Part shown: positions 1 to 8,837 of the stretch, in pieces
Layout: every line of letters starts with the position of its first letter
Position numbering within the stretch: position 1 is the first letter of the stretch
Assembly: GCA_022827885.1 (NCBI GenBank)
Contig: JAJEIP010000137.1
Span: 124,001-188,000 of the forward strand
From: Candidatus Poribacteria bacterium
GTDB lineage: Bacteria; Poribacteria; WGA-4E; WGA-3G
Length of the DNA stretch: 64,000 nt
Direction: 5' to 3'
Position numbers and translations under genes: made by a program
Notes under the pieces: generated by a model
What the model was told of the DNA's origin: nothing
The model's input: the letters and a program-made list of their open reading frames with translations, nothing else
The model's database searches: none

Positions 1-1
1 T

Positions 2-547
2 AAAAAGAGTACTGAAACTTTCGGTCGGTTTCTGGTCAATCCCCGCGCGGAGATCGTCGGATATTTGCACGAATTTAGTGAAGGCGTGCCAACGGAATTG
101 CTGAAAACATTAACAGCCGCCGTTCTGGAGCATTTGGAGTCTCTGCCTGACGAAATGGAGATGCACGATTCCCTCTGTTTCGTGAGGCTCGCGGAGACGG
201 AAGCTCTGTCGAGCAGGGATAAGGTCTGGGCGAAACTCGCGCGAGCGGCGGCACCGGGTGTTGCCCGGAACGCCGAGCAGTTGACTGGCTATGTCCTCAA
301 ACCGCTGTGGTTGGTGCCCTCTCCAGAATCCCCTTTAGCTGCTGGACTCAAAGATGAAGTGGAGATGAATTTGGACTTTGAAATCGAACAGCAGGGCGAG
401 GACGGCGCTTGGTCCCCGAATTTCTCCTGGGGCGATCAATATCCAGAGGCATGGCGAGTCGCCAAGCGGGAATGGCAATCGAGATTCACAGTCGATACTT
501 TGAAAACATTGAGAGATTTTGGTCGCATTGCGCAAATAGATGCTTAG
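2..547 (+). CDS. 3' end of a hypothetical protein (partial)
   Basis: The reading frame is open from the left edge, so the gene starts outside the window; about 181 codons are visible before the TAG stop. I do not recognise the family with certainty. The visible part is acidic and soluble, with no membrane segment. Its C-terminal 50 residues are rich in Trp (SWGDQYPEAW, then REWQ) and end in LKTLRDFGRI, which recalls the C-terminal tails of some bacterial proteins of unknown function. A TTG at 65 could be an internal start but has no good ribosome binding site. Confidence 0.75.
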   Translation, partial: KKSTETFGRFLVNPRAEIVGYLHEFSEGVPTELLKTLTAAVLEHLESLPDEMEMHDSLCFVRLAETEALSSRDKVWAKLARAAAPGVARNAEQLTGYVLKPLWLVPSPESPLAAGLKDEVEMNLDFEIEQQGEDGAWSPNFSWGDQYPEAWRVAKREWQSRFTVDTLKTLRDFGRIAQIDA

Positions 548-624
548 AAGGTAGATAGGCGTATGATATCTTCGACCTGCCGTTTATAAGTCCTACGACA
601 GCCACTGAGTATTAAAACAAAAAA

Positions 625-1116
625 CTTGAGTTGAGAATAAGCCGGATTCTGTATATGATGATCATTCATCTGGGATGGATGTTACCATCCACCTCAAGCG
701 GTTACCTGGGGACGAGACGGGCACGCCTATATATGTCCCCCATTTACCTTGCTCCAGACGGGGTTTACCAAGCTCCATAAGTCACCTTATGGACTGGTGC
801 GCTTTTACCGCACCGTTTCACCTGTACAACGTGCTTTCACCTACGCGCCAACTTCCTCACCTTCGTCTGAAGGTGATCTGCTTTAAAATCAACAGTCCCA
901 CCATTTGTAGGACATATCACTTGATTTTAACGCAACCCATTTTTTGACAACGTCAAAAAATGATCAAGAAGGCCCATAGTTAAAAAAACGTTGTAGTCTA
1001 CTCTCTGTTGCACTTTCCATAGCGTCGCCGCTCCTGGGTGTTACCCAGCATCCTGCCCTGTGGAGTCCGGACTTTCCTCATCCCGATGGGACGCGACCAT
1101 CTACTCAACTCAAGCC
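625..1116 (-). ncRNA. rnpB: RNase P RNA (class A), with enlarged P12 region
   Basis: Catalytic RNA that matures tRNA 5' ends. Read on the minus strand, the conserved 5' block GAGGAAAGTCCGGACTCC and CAGGG lies near 1085-1060 and the 3' block AGAATCCGGCTTAT near 650-636. The ends pair as an 11-bp P1 helix: CTTGAGTTGAG at 1114-1104 with CTCAACTCAAG at 635-625. The total of about 490 nt is longer than the usual 350-400 nt. The excess lies between about 820 and 990, where P12 normally sits, and includes a perfect 11-bp hairpin (938-962). A T-rich tract follows at 624-615 and probably ends transcription. Confidence 0.93.
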
Positions 1117-1121
1117 TCTCT

Positions 1122-1150
1122 ATTATAACCTATCTGTCAACTTAAAACAA
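1122..1150 (-). promoter_or_regulatory. Sigma-70-type promoter for rnpB
   Basis: On the minus strand the -35 is TTGTTT (1150-1145), then 17 nt, then -10 TATAAT (1127-1122). A start about 7 nt further on coincides with the beginning of the P1 helix of RNase P RNA. Confidence 0.7.
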
Positions 1151-1173
1151 TAAAATCAAAGCGAGGTTGCGTT

Positions 1174-1210
1174 GAAAAGAAAAAAAGAGGCGCGCCTGCA
1201 AAGCGCGCCT
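1174..1210 (-). terminator. Rho-independent terminator after nrdJ
   Basis: An 8-bp GC stem (AGGCGCGC with GCGCGCCT at 1188-1210) has a 7-nt loop and is followed on the minus strand by a T-rich run (1187-1174). A T-run at 1214-1219 means it could also act on the plus strand. The hairpin belongs to a small family of GGCGCGC palindromes also seen at 54896-54920 and 48412-48431. Confidence 0.75.
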
Positions 1211-1234
1211 GCAATTTTTTCTTCATACAAAAAA

Positions 1235-4200
1235 TTAAGAACATCCACTCGTTGATCCACAATTTGTGCAGCGATAGCAGACGCCGCTTCTCACCATAAG
1301 GGAGCCGCATTCAAGACACGGCGGCGCATCTGCATGTTGAAGCGAAATTTGCTTCTCATGTTCCGACCACGAGTCGGTTTCACCGTTGCTACCGTGTCCG
1401 TAGGGATGGAGTTCCTCAGGAGGTACCATCTCTTCATCCATATCTATCATGTTCCCTGCTTGTGGTTCCTGCGTGAGAAACTGTGTGCCGAGCCACCGGA
1501 AAACGTAATCTATAATCGACTTCGCCATCGGAATGTCAGGATTCGATGTAAAGCCTGACGGTTCAAATCGGACATGGCTGAACTTATTAACGAGCGACTC
1601 TAACGGCACGCCATACTGCAACGCAATAGAGGTGAGGACCGCTACAGAGTCCATCAGTCCAGAGACGGCTGTTCCTTCTTTGCTCATACGGAGGAAAACT
1701 TCTCCGGGGCTACCATCTTCATAGAACCCAACGTGGATGTAGCCTTCATGACCGCCCACGCTAAATTTGTGGGTCATAGAGGAACGCGTGTCAGAGAGAC
1801 GTTTCCTGATGGGACGTTCAGTAGAAGTTTCAGCGATAGCCTCATCGGTTTCACTCTCTGCATCCGGTTGGCTGCGGGTTGAAAGCGGTTGGCTACCTTT
1901 GCTGCCATCACGGTAAACGGCGAGACATTTGACACCGCGCCGCCACGCTTCCACGTATAGGGTTTTGATGTCATCCACCGTTGCGTCGTGTGGGACATTG
2001 ACAGTCTTGGAGATAGCACCAGAGATAAAGGGTTGCACAGCCGCCATCATTTTCAGTGGTCCCATGTGATTTATGTAACGAGTTCCGTGCTTACCACACT
2101 GGACAGCACAATCGAAAACGGCGTAGTGCGTCGGTGAGAGGTGTGGCGCGCCCTCAACCGTGCCTGTACCACAAATGACTTCTTCAGCGATACTGATTTC
2201 ATCTTCACTGAATCCGATTGCAGAGAGAAGATTAAAACTGGGATCTGCGGCTTCTTCTTGGGTTATACCTAACCGTTCAAGACACGCTTCTCCGAGAAAA
2301 CCCGGGGCAAAGGCGAGGTTCAGGTCAAACGCACTCGGTAACATCTCCGCAACACGGGCGATATCTTCCTGTGTGAAGCCTTTCCGTTTCAATGTGTCCG
2401 CATTGATGTGTGGGGTCCCTTCAAAAGTGCCCGTGCCCACGAGATACTTAATGATGGCTTCGGTTTGCTGAAGCGTATAATCTAAGTTGTGCAAGGCATC
2501 ACGAACGCTCTGATTGACAATTTTCATGTACCCGCCGCCTGCCAACTTCTTGAATTTAACGAGCGCAAACTCCGGTTCAATCCCGGTCGTATCACAATCC
2601 ATCAGGAAAGAAATCGTTCCGGTCGGAGCGATAACACTAATTTGGGAGTTCCGATACCCGCAACGTTCTCCCTTTTCAAGACAGGCATCCCAATCCGCTT
2701 TTGCGGCATCTAAAAGGTCGGGTGGGCATACCATCGGATCGATACTGTAGGCGGCATCGCGGTGCATCCGCATAACGTCCAACATGGAGTCGCTATTGTT
2801 CGCGTGTCCCACAAACGGACCGATACTCCCCGCAATCTCTGCGCTTGTTTGATACCCCATACCACTCAGGATAGCGGTAATCGCACCTGCGTAAGCACAC
2901 GCTTGGTCACTGTCGTAGGGAATCCCTAAACGCATCAAGAGTGCGCCCAAGTTCGCATAACCGAGTCCGAGCGGACGATATTCATGAGAACGTTGTGCTA
3001 TACTTTCCGTTGGATATGAAGAGAGATCTACGATGATTTCCATCGCGGTGACGAACACACGCACAGTTGCCTGGAAGCCTTCAATGTCAAAGGTGTTATC
3101 ATCTCTCAAGAATTTAGCAAGGTTAATGCTGGCAAGGTTACAGGCAGAATCGTCTAAGAAGAGGTATTCACTGCAGGGATTACTTGCGTTAATCCTGCCC
3201 GTATTTTTACAGGTATGCCATTTCTGAATCGTGCTGTCGAACTGGACTCCTGGATCCGCGCATGCCCAAGCGGCATAAGCGATCTTCTCCATGAGCGTTC
3301 TGGCATCGTATTCGTCGGCAACTTCACCGCTTGTCCGGTACGTCGTTTTCCATGAATCTCCCTGTAAGTAGGCGTTCATGAAATCATCTGGAATCCGGAC
3401 AGAATTGTTGCTGTTCTGTCCGCTGACGGTGCTATATGCCTCACCATTGAAATCGGCTGGATATCCTGCAGCGATGAGTGCCTTCGCTTTATTCTCTTCT
3501 CTGAGTTTCCAGTCGATATAATCAGCAATTTCTGGGTGATCCATGTCGAGGATGACCATTTTGGCTGCGCGTCTTGTAGTACCACCAGATTTGATACTAC
3601 CTGCCCATCGATCGAAGCCTTCGAGGAATGACAGGACCCCTGAACTCTCACCCCCGCCGGAGAGGAGTTCACCCTTCGCGCGGACTTTGCTGAAGTTCGA
3701 GCCTGTGCCACTGCCGTATTTAAAGAGACGCACTTCGGCTCTCTGGAGCTCCAACATAGAGTCCAGAGAATCGTCAACGCTTTGGATGAAGCAGGCGGAA
3801 TTTTGCGGGTGTTGGTATGCATTGGTAGTAACCTCGACTTTCTGTGCGTCTCGGTTCCAATAGTAGCTGCCGCCCCCTCCCTCGATATGATATTCATGCC
3901 ACAAACCGCAATTAAACCAAACAGGCGAATTGAAAGCACCCCGTTGTGTAACGAGGATATGCGTCAATTCCATCTCAAACGTCTCTGCGTCTTCAGGCGT
4001 AGCAAAATACCCGCCGAATTCCTCGCCTGCGCGACGGAGCGTGCGCGCCACCCGGGTAACCAATTGGCGAGCACTGTCTTCCGCTTCAGCACTGGGTAAT
4101 CCGGCTTTTCGGAAATATTTCGATGATGCAATATCTGTTGCAAGCTGCGTCCAGTCTGTCGGCACCTCAACCTGTTCTTGTTTAAAGATGACATCACCCT

Positions 4201-4369
4201 TTTCATTATAGATGACCGCGTCACGGCGTTCCCACTCCAATAAATCGTAGGGATGAACGCCGGGCGTGGTAAAATAGGGTGTGAAAGTGAGTCCCACCCT
4301 ATTACCTTCGCTATAATGCTTTGGAGAGGTTGCCTCTTCATCAACCCCGTTCGGATTATCAATCGTCAT
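1235..4369 (-). CDS. nrdJ: Adenosylcobalamin-dependent (class II) ribonucleotide reductase
   Basis: Reduces ribonucleotides to deoxyribonucleotides with a B12-derived radical, so no O2-dependent small subunit is needed. The 1044-residue protein shows NSACFIQSVDDSLDSML, the CNLASINL active-site block, ISVIAPTGTISF, and a C-terminal TSCPD-type domain. It ends in a zinc-ribbon tail (CLECG, CYRCTNC, then GCS) that carries the redox cysteines. I start at ATG 4369 (MTIDNPNG) because AAAGGGG lies 10 nt upstream; a longer frame begins at a TTG at 4408 without such a site. It lies 109 nt downstream of tyrS on the same strand, so co-transcription is possible. I saw no cobalamin riboswitch in that gap. 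Confidence 0.95.
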   Translation of the reverse strand: MTIDNPNGVDEEATSPKHYSEGNRVGLTFTPYFTTPGVHPYDLLEWERRDAVIYNEKGDVIFKQEQVEVPTDWTQLATDIASSKYFRKAGLPSAEAEDSARQLVTRVARTLRRAGEEFGGYFATPEDAETFEMELTHILVTQRGAFNSPVWFNCGLWHEYHIEGGGGSYYWNRDAQKVEVTTNAYQHPQNSACFIQSVDDSLDSMLELQRAEVRLFKYGSGTGSNFSKVRAKGELLSGGGESSGVLSFLEGFDRWAGSIKSGGTTRRAAKMVILDMDHPEIADYIDWKLREENKAKALIAAGYPADFNGEAYSTVSGQNSNNSVRIPDDFMNAYLQGDSWKTTYRTSGEVADEYDARTLMEKIAYAAWACADPGVQFDSTIQKWHTCKNTGRINASNPCSEYLFLDDSACNLASINLAKFLRDDNTFDIEGFQATVRVFVTAMEIIVDLSSYPTESIAQRSHEYRPLGLGYANLGALLMRLGIPYDSDQACAYAGAITAILSGMGYQTSAEIAGSIGPFVGHANNSDSMLDVMRMHRDAAYSIDPMVCPPDLLDAAKADWDACLEKGERCGYRNSQISVIAPTGTISFLMDCDTTGIEPEFALVKFKKLAGGGYMKIVNQSVRDALHNLDYTLQQTEAIIKYLVGTGTFEGTPHINADTLKRKGFTQEDIARVAEMLPSAFDLNLAFAPGFLGEACLERLGITQEEAADPSFNLLSAIGFSEDEISIAEEVICGTGTVEGAPHLSPTHYAVFDCAVQCGKHGTRYINHMGPLKMMAAVQPFISGAISKTVNVPHDATVDDIKTLYVEAWRRGVKCLAVYRDGSKGSQPLSTRSQPDAESETDEAIAETSTERPIRKRLSDTRSSMTHKFSVGGHEGYIHVGFYEDGSPGEVFLRMSKEGTAVSGLMDSVAVLTSIALQYGVPLESLVNKFSHVRFEPSGFTSNPDIPMAKSIIDYVFRWLGTQFLTQEPQAGNMIDMDEEMVPPEELHPYGHGSNGETDSWSEHEKQISLQHADAPPCLECGSLMVRSGVCYRCTNCGSTSGCS

Positions 4370-4478
4370 ACTCGTAGTACCCCTTTGGTTGTCAATACGC
4401 CCAAACAAAACACACTGATAACCATCTTATGATGATATACGCTCGAAAGCGCGTCTGTAAGAATTTCTATAGTTATAA

Positions 4479-5753
4479 TTAATTTTCAATAATAATGCGG
4501 TGATAACGTTTCTTTCCGGCGCGGAGGAGCAAAGCATTCTCCTCAAGCAGGTCGCTACCAACAATCGTATCTATCGCGCGGTACTGTTTTTCGTTGATGT
4601 AGGCGCCTCCCTGCTGGACGAGCCGCCGCGCTTCGCTTCGTGAATTTGCTAACCCGACTTCATGGAAGAGTTCCATGATGGGAATCCCACTGTCAAGTCG
4701 TTCCGGTGAGATAGCCGAAGTCGGCATCGCGACTTCATCGAGGTTCCCACCCCCAAACGCAGCACGTGATGTAGCTTGCGCTTTGTCCGCCTCTATCTGT
4801 CCATGGGCGAGTTTTGTGGCTTGATATGCCAGAACTTCCTTGGCTTCCCGAATTGCTGCATCTTCTAAACTACTGAGTTGTCGAATCTCATCCATTGGGA
4901 GGAAGGTGAAATACGCTAAAAACCGAGAGACATCGCGGTCGTCGACGTTAATCCAATATTGATAAAATTCATAGGGTGAGGTGCGTTGCGCATCGAGCCA
5001 AACCGCGCCGCCTGCGGTTTTTCCCATCTTCGCACCGCTCGCTGTCGTGAGGAGCGGAAAAGTGACTGCGTGAACCCGTTCGCCTTCGACGCGACGGACG
5101 AGATCGACACCTGCGAGGATATTGCCCCACTGGTCGTCCCCACCGAGTTGGAGACGGCATCCGTACTCCTGAAAAAGATATAAATAATCGTATGCTTGGA
5201 GCAGTTGATAGTTAAATTCGAGGAATGAAAGTCCGAGTTCACGGTCAAGGCGTTGACGATACCCTTCTGCCTTGATCATTTCATTCACCCGAAAGTGTTT
5301 ACCGATATCACGTAGAAATTCAATATAATTTACAGATAATAACCAGTCAGCGTTATTAAGAAACCTTCCGGTTTTTGATGAAGTCTGAGCTCCCTCATTA
5401 TTTGCTATGCCGTCATTGAGATTTAAGTAGCGTTGCAACTGTGCCAGGATGCCTTTGCCGTTTGTTGAGATTTGTTCGTGCGACAACATCGGACGCATTT
5501 CAGTCTTGTCTGTGGGATCGCCAATCATTGTCGTGCCGCCCCCGATAATTGCAATCGGTTTATGCCCGGCGCGTTGCAGGTGTGCCATCGCCATTATCGG
5601 GACGAGACTCCCGACATGCAGACTCGATGCTGTCGAATCGAAGCCGACGTAGTAGGTAACCTGTTCTTCACCTAACAGGCGTGTCACCTGTTCAGCATTC
5701 GTGGTCTGTTTGATAAAACCCCGTTCATTCAGGGCTTCAAAGACGTTGTCCAT
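4479..5753 (-). CDS. tyrS: Tyrosyl-tRNA synthetase
   Basis: Class I aminoacyl-tRNA synthetase charging tRNA-Tyr. It has 424 residues, the normal length for the bacterial TyrRS type. Visible signatures are the HIGH-type HVGS at residues 46-49, the tyrosine-site GGDDQWGN block, a KMSKS-type loop written KMGKT, and a C-terminal S4 RNA-binding domain (LFHEVGLANSRSEARRLVQQGG). Its own promoter lies about 95 nt upstream. That leader is too short for a T-box. Confidence 0.97.
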   Translation of the reverse strand: MDNVFEALNERGFIKQTTNAEQVTRLLGEEQVTYYVGFDSTASSLHVGSLVPIMAMAHLQRAGHKPIAIIGGGTTMIGDPTDKTEMRPMLSHEQISTNGKGILAQLQRYLNLNDGIANNEGAQTSSKTGRFLNNADWLLSVNYIEFLRDIGKHFRVNEMIKAEGYRQRLDRELGLSFLEFNYQLLQAYDYLYLFQEYGCRLQLGGDDQWGNILAGVDLVRRVEGERVHAVTFPLLTTASGAKMGKTAGGAVWLDAQRTSPYEFYQYWINVDDRDVSRFLAYFTFLPMDEIRQLSSLEDAAIREAKEVLAYQATKLAHGQIEADKAQATSRAAFGGGNLDEVAMPTSAISPERLDSGIPIMELFHEVGLANSRSEARRLVQQGGAYINEKQYRAIDTIVGSDLLEENALLLRAGKKRYHRIIIEN

Positions 5754-5847
5754 TTTTTGTCCTGTTATGATTTAAGTGCGTTTGGTTCTGTTCATTAATG
5801 CAGCAGTTGGGGAAAGGATTTCCTACTGGAATATTCTCGTCCGAATT

Positions 5848-5876
5848 ATTATATAAGATTTTTGCATGCCTGACAA
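5848..5876 (-). promoter_or_regulatory. Sigma-70-type promoter for tyrS
   Basis: On the minus strand TTGTCA (5876-5871), 17 nt, TATAAT (5853-5848), placing a transcription start about 90 nt before the tyrS ATG. Confidence 0.7.
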
Positions 5877-5891
5877 ATGATTTTTTTTAAC

Positions 5892-5914
5892 GTTTGTGCT
5901 GCAGCGGATACCAT
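5892..5914 (-). repeat. Partial copy of the Uma2 gene 5' end
   Basis: The 23 bases at 5892-5914 match 6501-6523 at 22 positions. The second site is the start of the Uma2 gene (ATGGCATCCGCTGCAGCACA on the minus strand), so a copy of its first eight codons lies 3 nt beyond that gene's stop. This suggests a tandem Uma2 gene of which only the start remains, or a recombination scar. Confidence 0.6.
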
Positions 5915-5917
5915 AAT

Positions 5918-6523
5918 TTATTTCCCGACTTCTGTCGAAGGTGTGGACTCCTCAGAAAATGTGATGCGCCTATAAATATCCGACAAACGGAGTTCACAGC
6001 CAATTGAAACAAGGGGCAGCACTTCCTGAAGTCCACAAAATTCAGTGAGGAGCCACTGGGTGCCTTGCCGAAGATAGTGCTCCACACGCATCCGATCCTG
6101 TGAAACGAGGACGTATTCTTGCAAAGAAGCAATTTGCCGATAGTGTGCGAATTTTTCGCCTCTATCATACGCCTCGGTGGATGGCGACAGCACTTCAATC
6201 AGCACAATCGGATTAAGCAACGTATCGAAAACATCATCCTCAAAGCGCGGTTCATCACAGACAACAACGATATCTGGATATGTATAGGAATGTGTTTGAT
6301 AATTTTTCACGCGCATTTCGCTGATGTAAGTTTCACACACGCCATCTATCAATTGGGTGTAAAGCCCATTAAACATATTGCCAGCGATGAGATTATGCCC
6401 GCGACTTGCGCCGGACATAGCGACTATCTGTCCATTCAGATATTCGTGTTTCGTCGTCGCCTTGCGTTCAAAAGCGAGATATTCTTCAGGGGTCACGTAG
6501 GTTTGTGCTGCAGCGGATGCCAT
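5918..6523 (-). CDS. Uma2-family (DUF820) putative restriction-fold nuclease
   Basis: A 201-residue protein of the Uma2 family, which has a PD-(D/E)XK nuclease fold; the biological role is unknown. Visible family marks are TPEEYLAFE near the N terminus, KHEYLNGQIVAMSGAS, the acidic pair in YTYPDIVVVCDE and in LIEVLSPST (the metal-site D and E), then LQEYVLVSQ. I start at ATG 6523 (MASAAAQT) because GGAGG lies 6 nt upstream; an ATG 12 nt earlier lacks this. Such genes often occur in many copies per genome, and the partial copy just downstream fits that. Confidence 0.88.
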   Translation of the reverse strand: MASAAAQTYVTPEEYLAFERKATTKHEYLNGQIVAMSGASRGHNLIAGNMFNGLYTQLIDGVCETYISEMRVKNYQTHSYTYPDIVVVCDEPRFEDDVFDTLLNPIVLIEVLSPSTEAYDRGEKFAHYRQIASLQEYVLVSQDRMRVEHYLRQGTQWLLTEFCGLQEVLPLVSIGCELRLSDIYRRITFSEESTPSTEVGK

Positions 6524-6556
6524 GCGTGCCTCCATAAATCTTGCTAAAGAAAACGT

Positions 6557-7291
6557 CTATTCTTCCTCGTCTTCCGCGTAAGAGTGTCCGCTGAAAATTG
6601 CCCGGACCTGTTTCGCTGTTTTGGGACCCGAGAGCAGTTTCCCTATCCGATCCCCCTCTTCCTCAAGCAACGCCTTGACGTTCGTCAGGACTGCCTCCAA
6701 CTGATCCCCGGGGAACTTGCACGCCCCGTTCTCGTCCATGTGGATGATTTCGCCGGGCGCGACATCCATGCCGCCTATTGAGACAGGGACGTTGACAGCC
6801 TGAACCGCCATTGCACCGTGTCCGGGTGTGATGCCGCTTAACAGATACTGGAATTCCATTGGGCGGATTTCGTCAATATCGCGCGATGGCCCGTTTGAAA
6901 TGGCACCTAAGCACCCGACTGATTTCATCGCTGCTGTCATGTTGCCGCCTGCTAAGCCGACCTTATTGGCGAGCTCAGGCGGGAACTTTTGCTCAAATGC
7001 GAAAATTGTCGGTTGTTTGGAGGCACCGAGGGCATCGATGACATCCATAAAGGAGAGTTCCGAGTAGTTCGGATCTGGGACGCTGTAGACGCACGTCACC
7101 GCATAACCGGCAAGGGCGCCAAGCTCAGGATACATACAACGGATGGTTGTATCCGTATACCAATTCTCTGTCCACGGATTATAGAGTCCGAGACAATGCG
7201 GACTTCCCGGGTAGGTAGCAACCACGTTTGTGATTGAAGGTGTATCGTATTTGCGCAGTTCTGCCAACATTTCCTGTTCTGTTAGTGCCAT
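6557..7291 (-). CDS. RraA-family protein (HMG aldolase / RraA-like)
   Basis: A 244-residue protein with the RraA / 4-hydroxy-4-methyl-2-oxoglutarate aldolase fold. The conserved core is visible as GGNMTAAMKSVGCLGAISNG followed by SRDIDEI, in the place of the family's G-x-V-x-D-G-x-x-R-D segment. The usual Asp before Gly is Asn here, so catalysis is uncertain. VNVPVSIGG and VAPGEIIHMDENG match the metal/substrate region. It is followed by an aldolase on the same strand upstream (7717-8595), which suggests a small keto-acid catabolic unit. The start codon is embedded in the dispersed repeat described at 42900 and elsewhere (CCGCAAGGAAAATTTAAAAA then ATG). Confidence 0.85.
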   Translation of the reverse strand: MALTEQEMLAELRKYDTPSITNVVATYPGSPHCLGLYNPWTENWYTDTTIRCMYPELGALAGYAVTCVYSVPDPNYSELSFMDVIDALGASKQPTIFAFEQKFPPELANKVGLAGGNMTAAMKSVGCLGAISNGPSRDIDEIRPMEFQYLLSGITPGHGAMAVQAVNVPVSIGGMDVAPGEIIHMDENGACKFPGDQLEAVLTNVKALLEEEGDRIGKLLSGPKTAKQVRAIFSGHSYAEDEEE

Positions 7292-7716
7292 TTTTTAAAT
7301 TTTCCTTGCGGTTAAGTGGCGTAGGTTTGGGATTTGACGTTCCTTTCTCTGGAGTCGTCAACCCCTACGGGCTTGACTTGGTTTTCTAAGCTAATTTTAA
7401 TCCAAGTTGCTACTAACACATTTTAGGGTTTTTGCAATGTAATACAAGGAATGGAAATGTAATACATTGTCCCGCAAGTCCACACGCGACTTGCGCTACG
7501 GATTTAGTCTCTCCCCAGACTAAATCCAGTCTATTCCCAGACTAAATCCGGTATTTCTGCGGATTTTGATGCGGTTTTTCAGACCCTTTTCCACCTTGTA
7601 GGAGTAGCATGTCTATAGAAAACCCGGTGCGGTTAGAAACCGCACCTACCGGGTTTGGAGAAACAAGGAACCACGTTTCAGGCTTGGTGTTTTGGGTCTT
7701 GATTTGTAAGTAGGTT
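7292..7716. repeat. Intergenic region with palindromic repeats
   Basis: No gene is supported in these 425 bases. They hold the CCGCAAGG start-codon repeat (7289-7311), two direct copies of CCAGACTAAATCC around 7514-7550, and a palindrome at 7619-7655 (GGTGCGGTT, 3-nt loop, AACCGCACC, flanked by AACCC and GGGTT). The palindrome is shared with 9861-9894. Confidence 0.7.
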
Positions 7717-8595
7717 TTAGACAGGCATTGTTCTACCGGCGTATGCCCGTCCGATGCGTGCAGCTTCCTCGCCACCACCGGTGATCCTTACACCGGCGTC
7801 GATGCTCGCCTCGATTGTATCGGGTGAAGTGCTTTCCAAGAACGCGATGCCGCCGGCTTTGCATGCCTCGAAAACGCGATTTCGGGCGTCTTCCAATTCT
7901 TGTGGACGTGGGTTCGGTGCATTCTTGTAGCCAAATGACATGCTCATGTCACCCGGACCCCATTCAGCGAAGGCGATTCCGGGGACCTGTGCCGTGATTT
8001 CGACGTTCGCTAAAGCGCGCTTGTTTTCGAATTTGAGACCCAATAGAAGTTCACCGTCCGGGTTCAGGGGCCATGGATCGGCGACATCCAAGTATTTGTC
8101 AACGGAGATGCCCCAGATAGGTGCCGCGGAACCTTGCCCCGCGGAGCCGCGCCTGCCAACATCCAATTGTGTGCCAACGCCGATGGTCTGGAATGGGTAA
8201 CGGCACGCCTCAACAAACGCTTTGACGGCTTCTGGAGATTCAGCGTGACAAAGTAGCAAGCCGTGCACACCGCGTGCCAGGAGTTGCCGCATCTGCCAAC
8301 CGTTGGCGCGTATCACATCTGCGCTAATACCATCTACTGGCAATTCAACAATAATAGCCGGGGTTTGGTGCCCGCTATTGGTGGGACCGCCGTCAGCGAG
8401 ACCACGCATGAAACTATCCAATCCCGCGAGATCGAAACTCCCATGCTCCATGCCGATATTGATGTAGTCTGCCCAGGTTTTTGCCATCGCGCGACCCGCG
8501 TCATAGTTCAGGTTCGCGCCCGTGTGACTGCCCGTATAGAAGACAGGCTGGTCGTCTGCTAACAATTCAATCGCTTTATTAACGCGTTTCGGCAT
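7717..8595 (-). CDS. HpcH/HpaI aldolase family protein
   Basis: A 292-residue TIM-barrel protein of the HpcH/HpaI aldolase / citrate lyase beta group, which cleaves or forms hydroxy-keto acids with a divalent metal. The metal-site segment is visible as GIAFAEWGPGDMSMSFGY, in the place of the family's E...GxxDLxxSLG. GVGTQLDVGRRG and GLLLCHAESPEAVKAFVEA are further family-like blocks. The start is ATG 8595 with AAGGAG upstream. It shares its strand with the RraA-like gene but is separated from it by 425 nt, so a separate transcript is possible. Confidence 0.85.
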   Translation of the reverse strand: MPKRVNKAIELLADDQPVFYTGSHTGANLNYDAGRAMAKTWADYINIGMEHGSFDLAGLDSFMRGLADGGPTNSGHQTPAIIVELPVDGISADVIRANGWQMRQLLARGVHGLLLCHAESPEAVKAFVEACRYPFQTIGVGTQLDVGRRGSAGQGSAAPIWGISVDKYLDVADPWPLNPDGELLLGLKFENKRALANVEITAQVPGIAFAEWGPGDMSMSFGYKNAPNPRPQELEDARNRVFEACKAGGIAFLESTSPDTIEASIDAGVRITGGGEEAARIGRAYAGRTMPV

Positions 8596-8762
8596 TGCGG
8601 ATTCTCCTTAATAATTTAACGTGAAAAATGAAAAATAGATACAATCGCTTCCGGCTTATTTTCGTGCCATAGGTTTAAGAATTATAGCAAAAATACGACA
8701 ATCTGTCAACTGGTTTTTTTTGAAAAATCGCGCACGATGATAGCCCAAAATTCTGAAAATCC

Positions 8763-8791
8763 TTGACAAATCTACGGGGTTCGGGTAATCT
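8763..8791 (+). promoter_or_regulatory. Sigma-70-type promoter for the dehydrogenase gene
   Basis: TTGACA (8763-8768), 17 nt, TAATCT (8786-8791), 46 nt before the ATG at 8838. It lies in the divergent gap between the aldolase (minus) and the dehydrogenase (plus). Confidence 0.75.
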
Positions 8792-8837
8792 AAAGGGCGC
8801 ATCCTACATTAAATTTTTCTAAGGAGTGGTCAATATT

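Noticed and set aside
675-947. 90-codon plus-strand frame
   Set aside because: It lies inside rnpB on the opposite strand; conserved RNase P sequence explains the region.
4370-4478. Cobalamin riboswitch before the B12-dependent reductase
   Set aside because: The gap is only about 110 nt and lacks the conserved B12-box; nothing riboswitch-like is visible.
5754-5850. T-box leader before tyrS
   Set aside because: The leader from the predicted promoter is about 95 nt, too short for a T-box, and no T-box sequence is seen.
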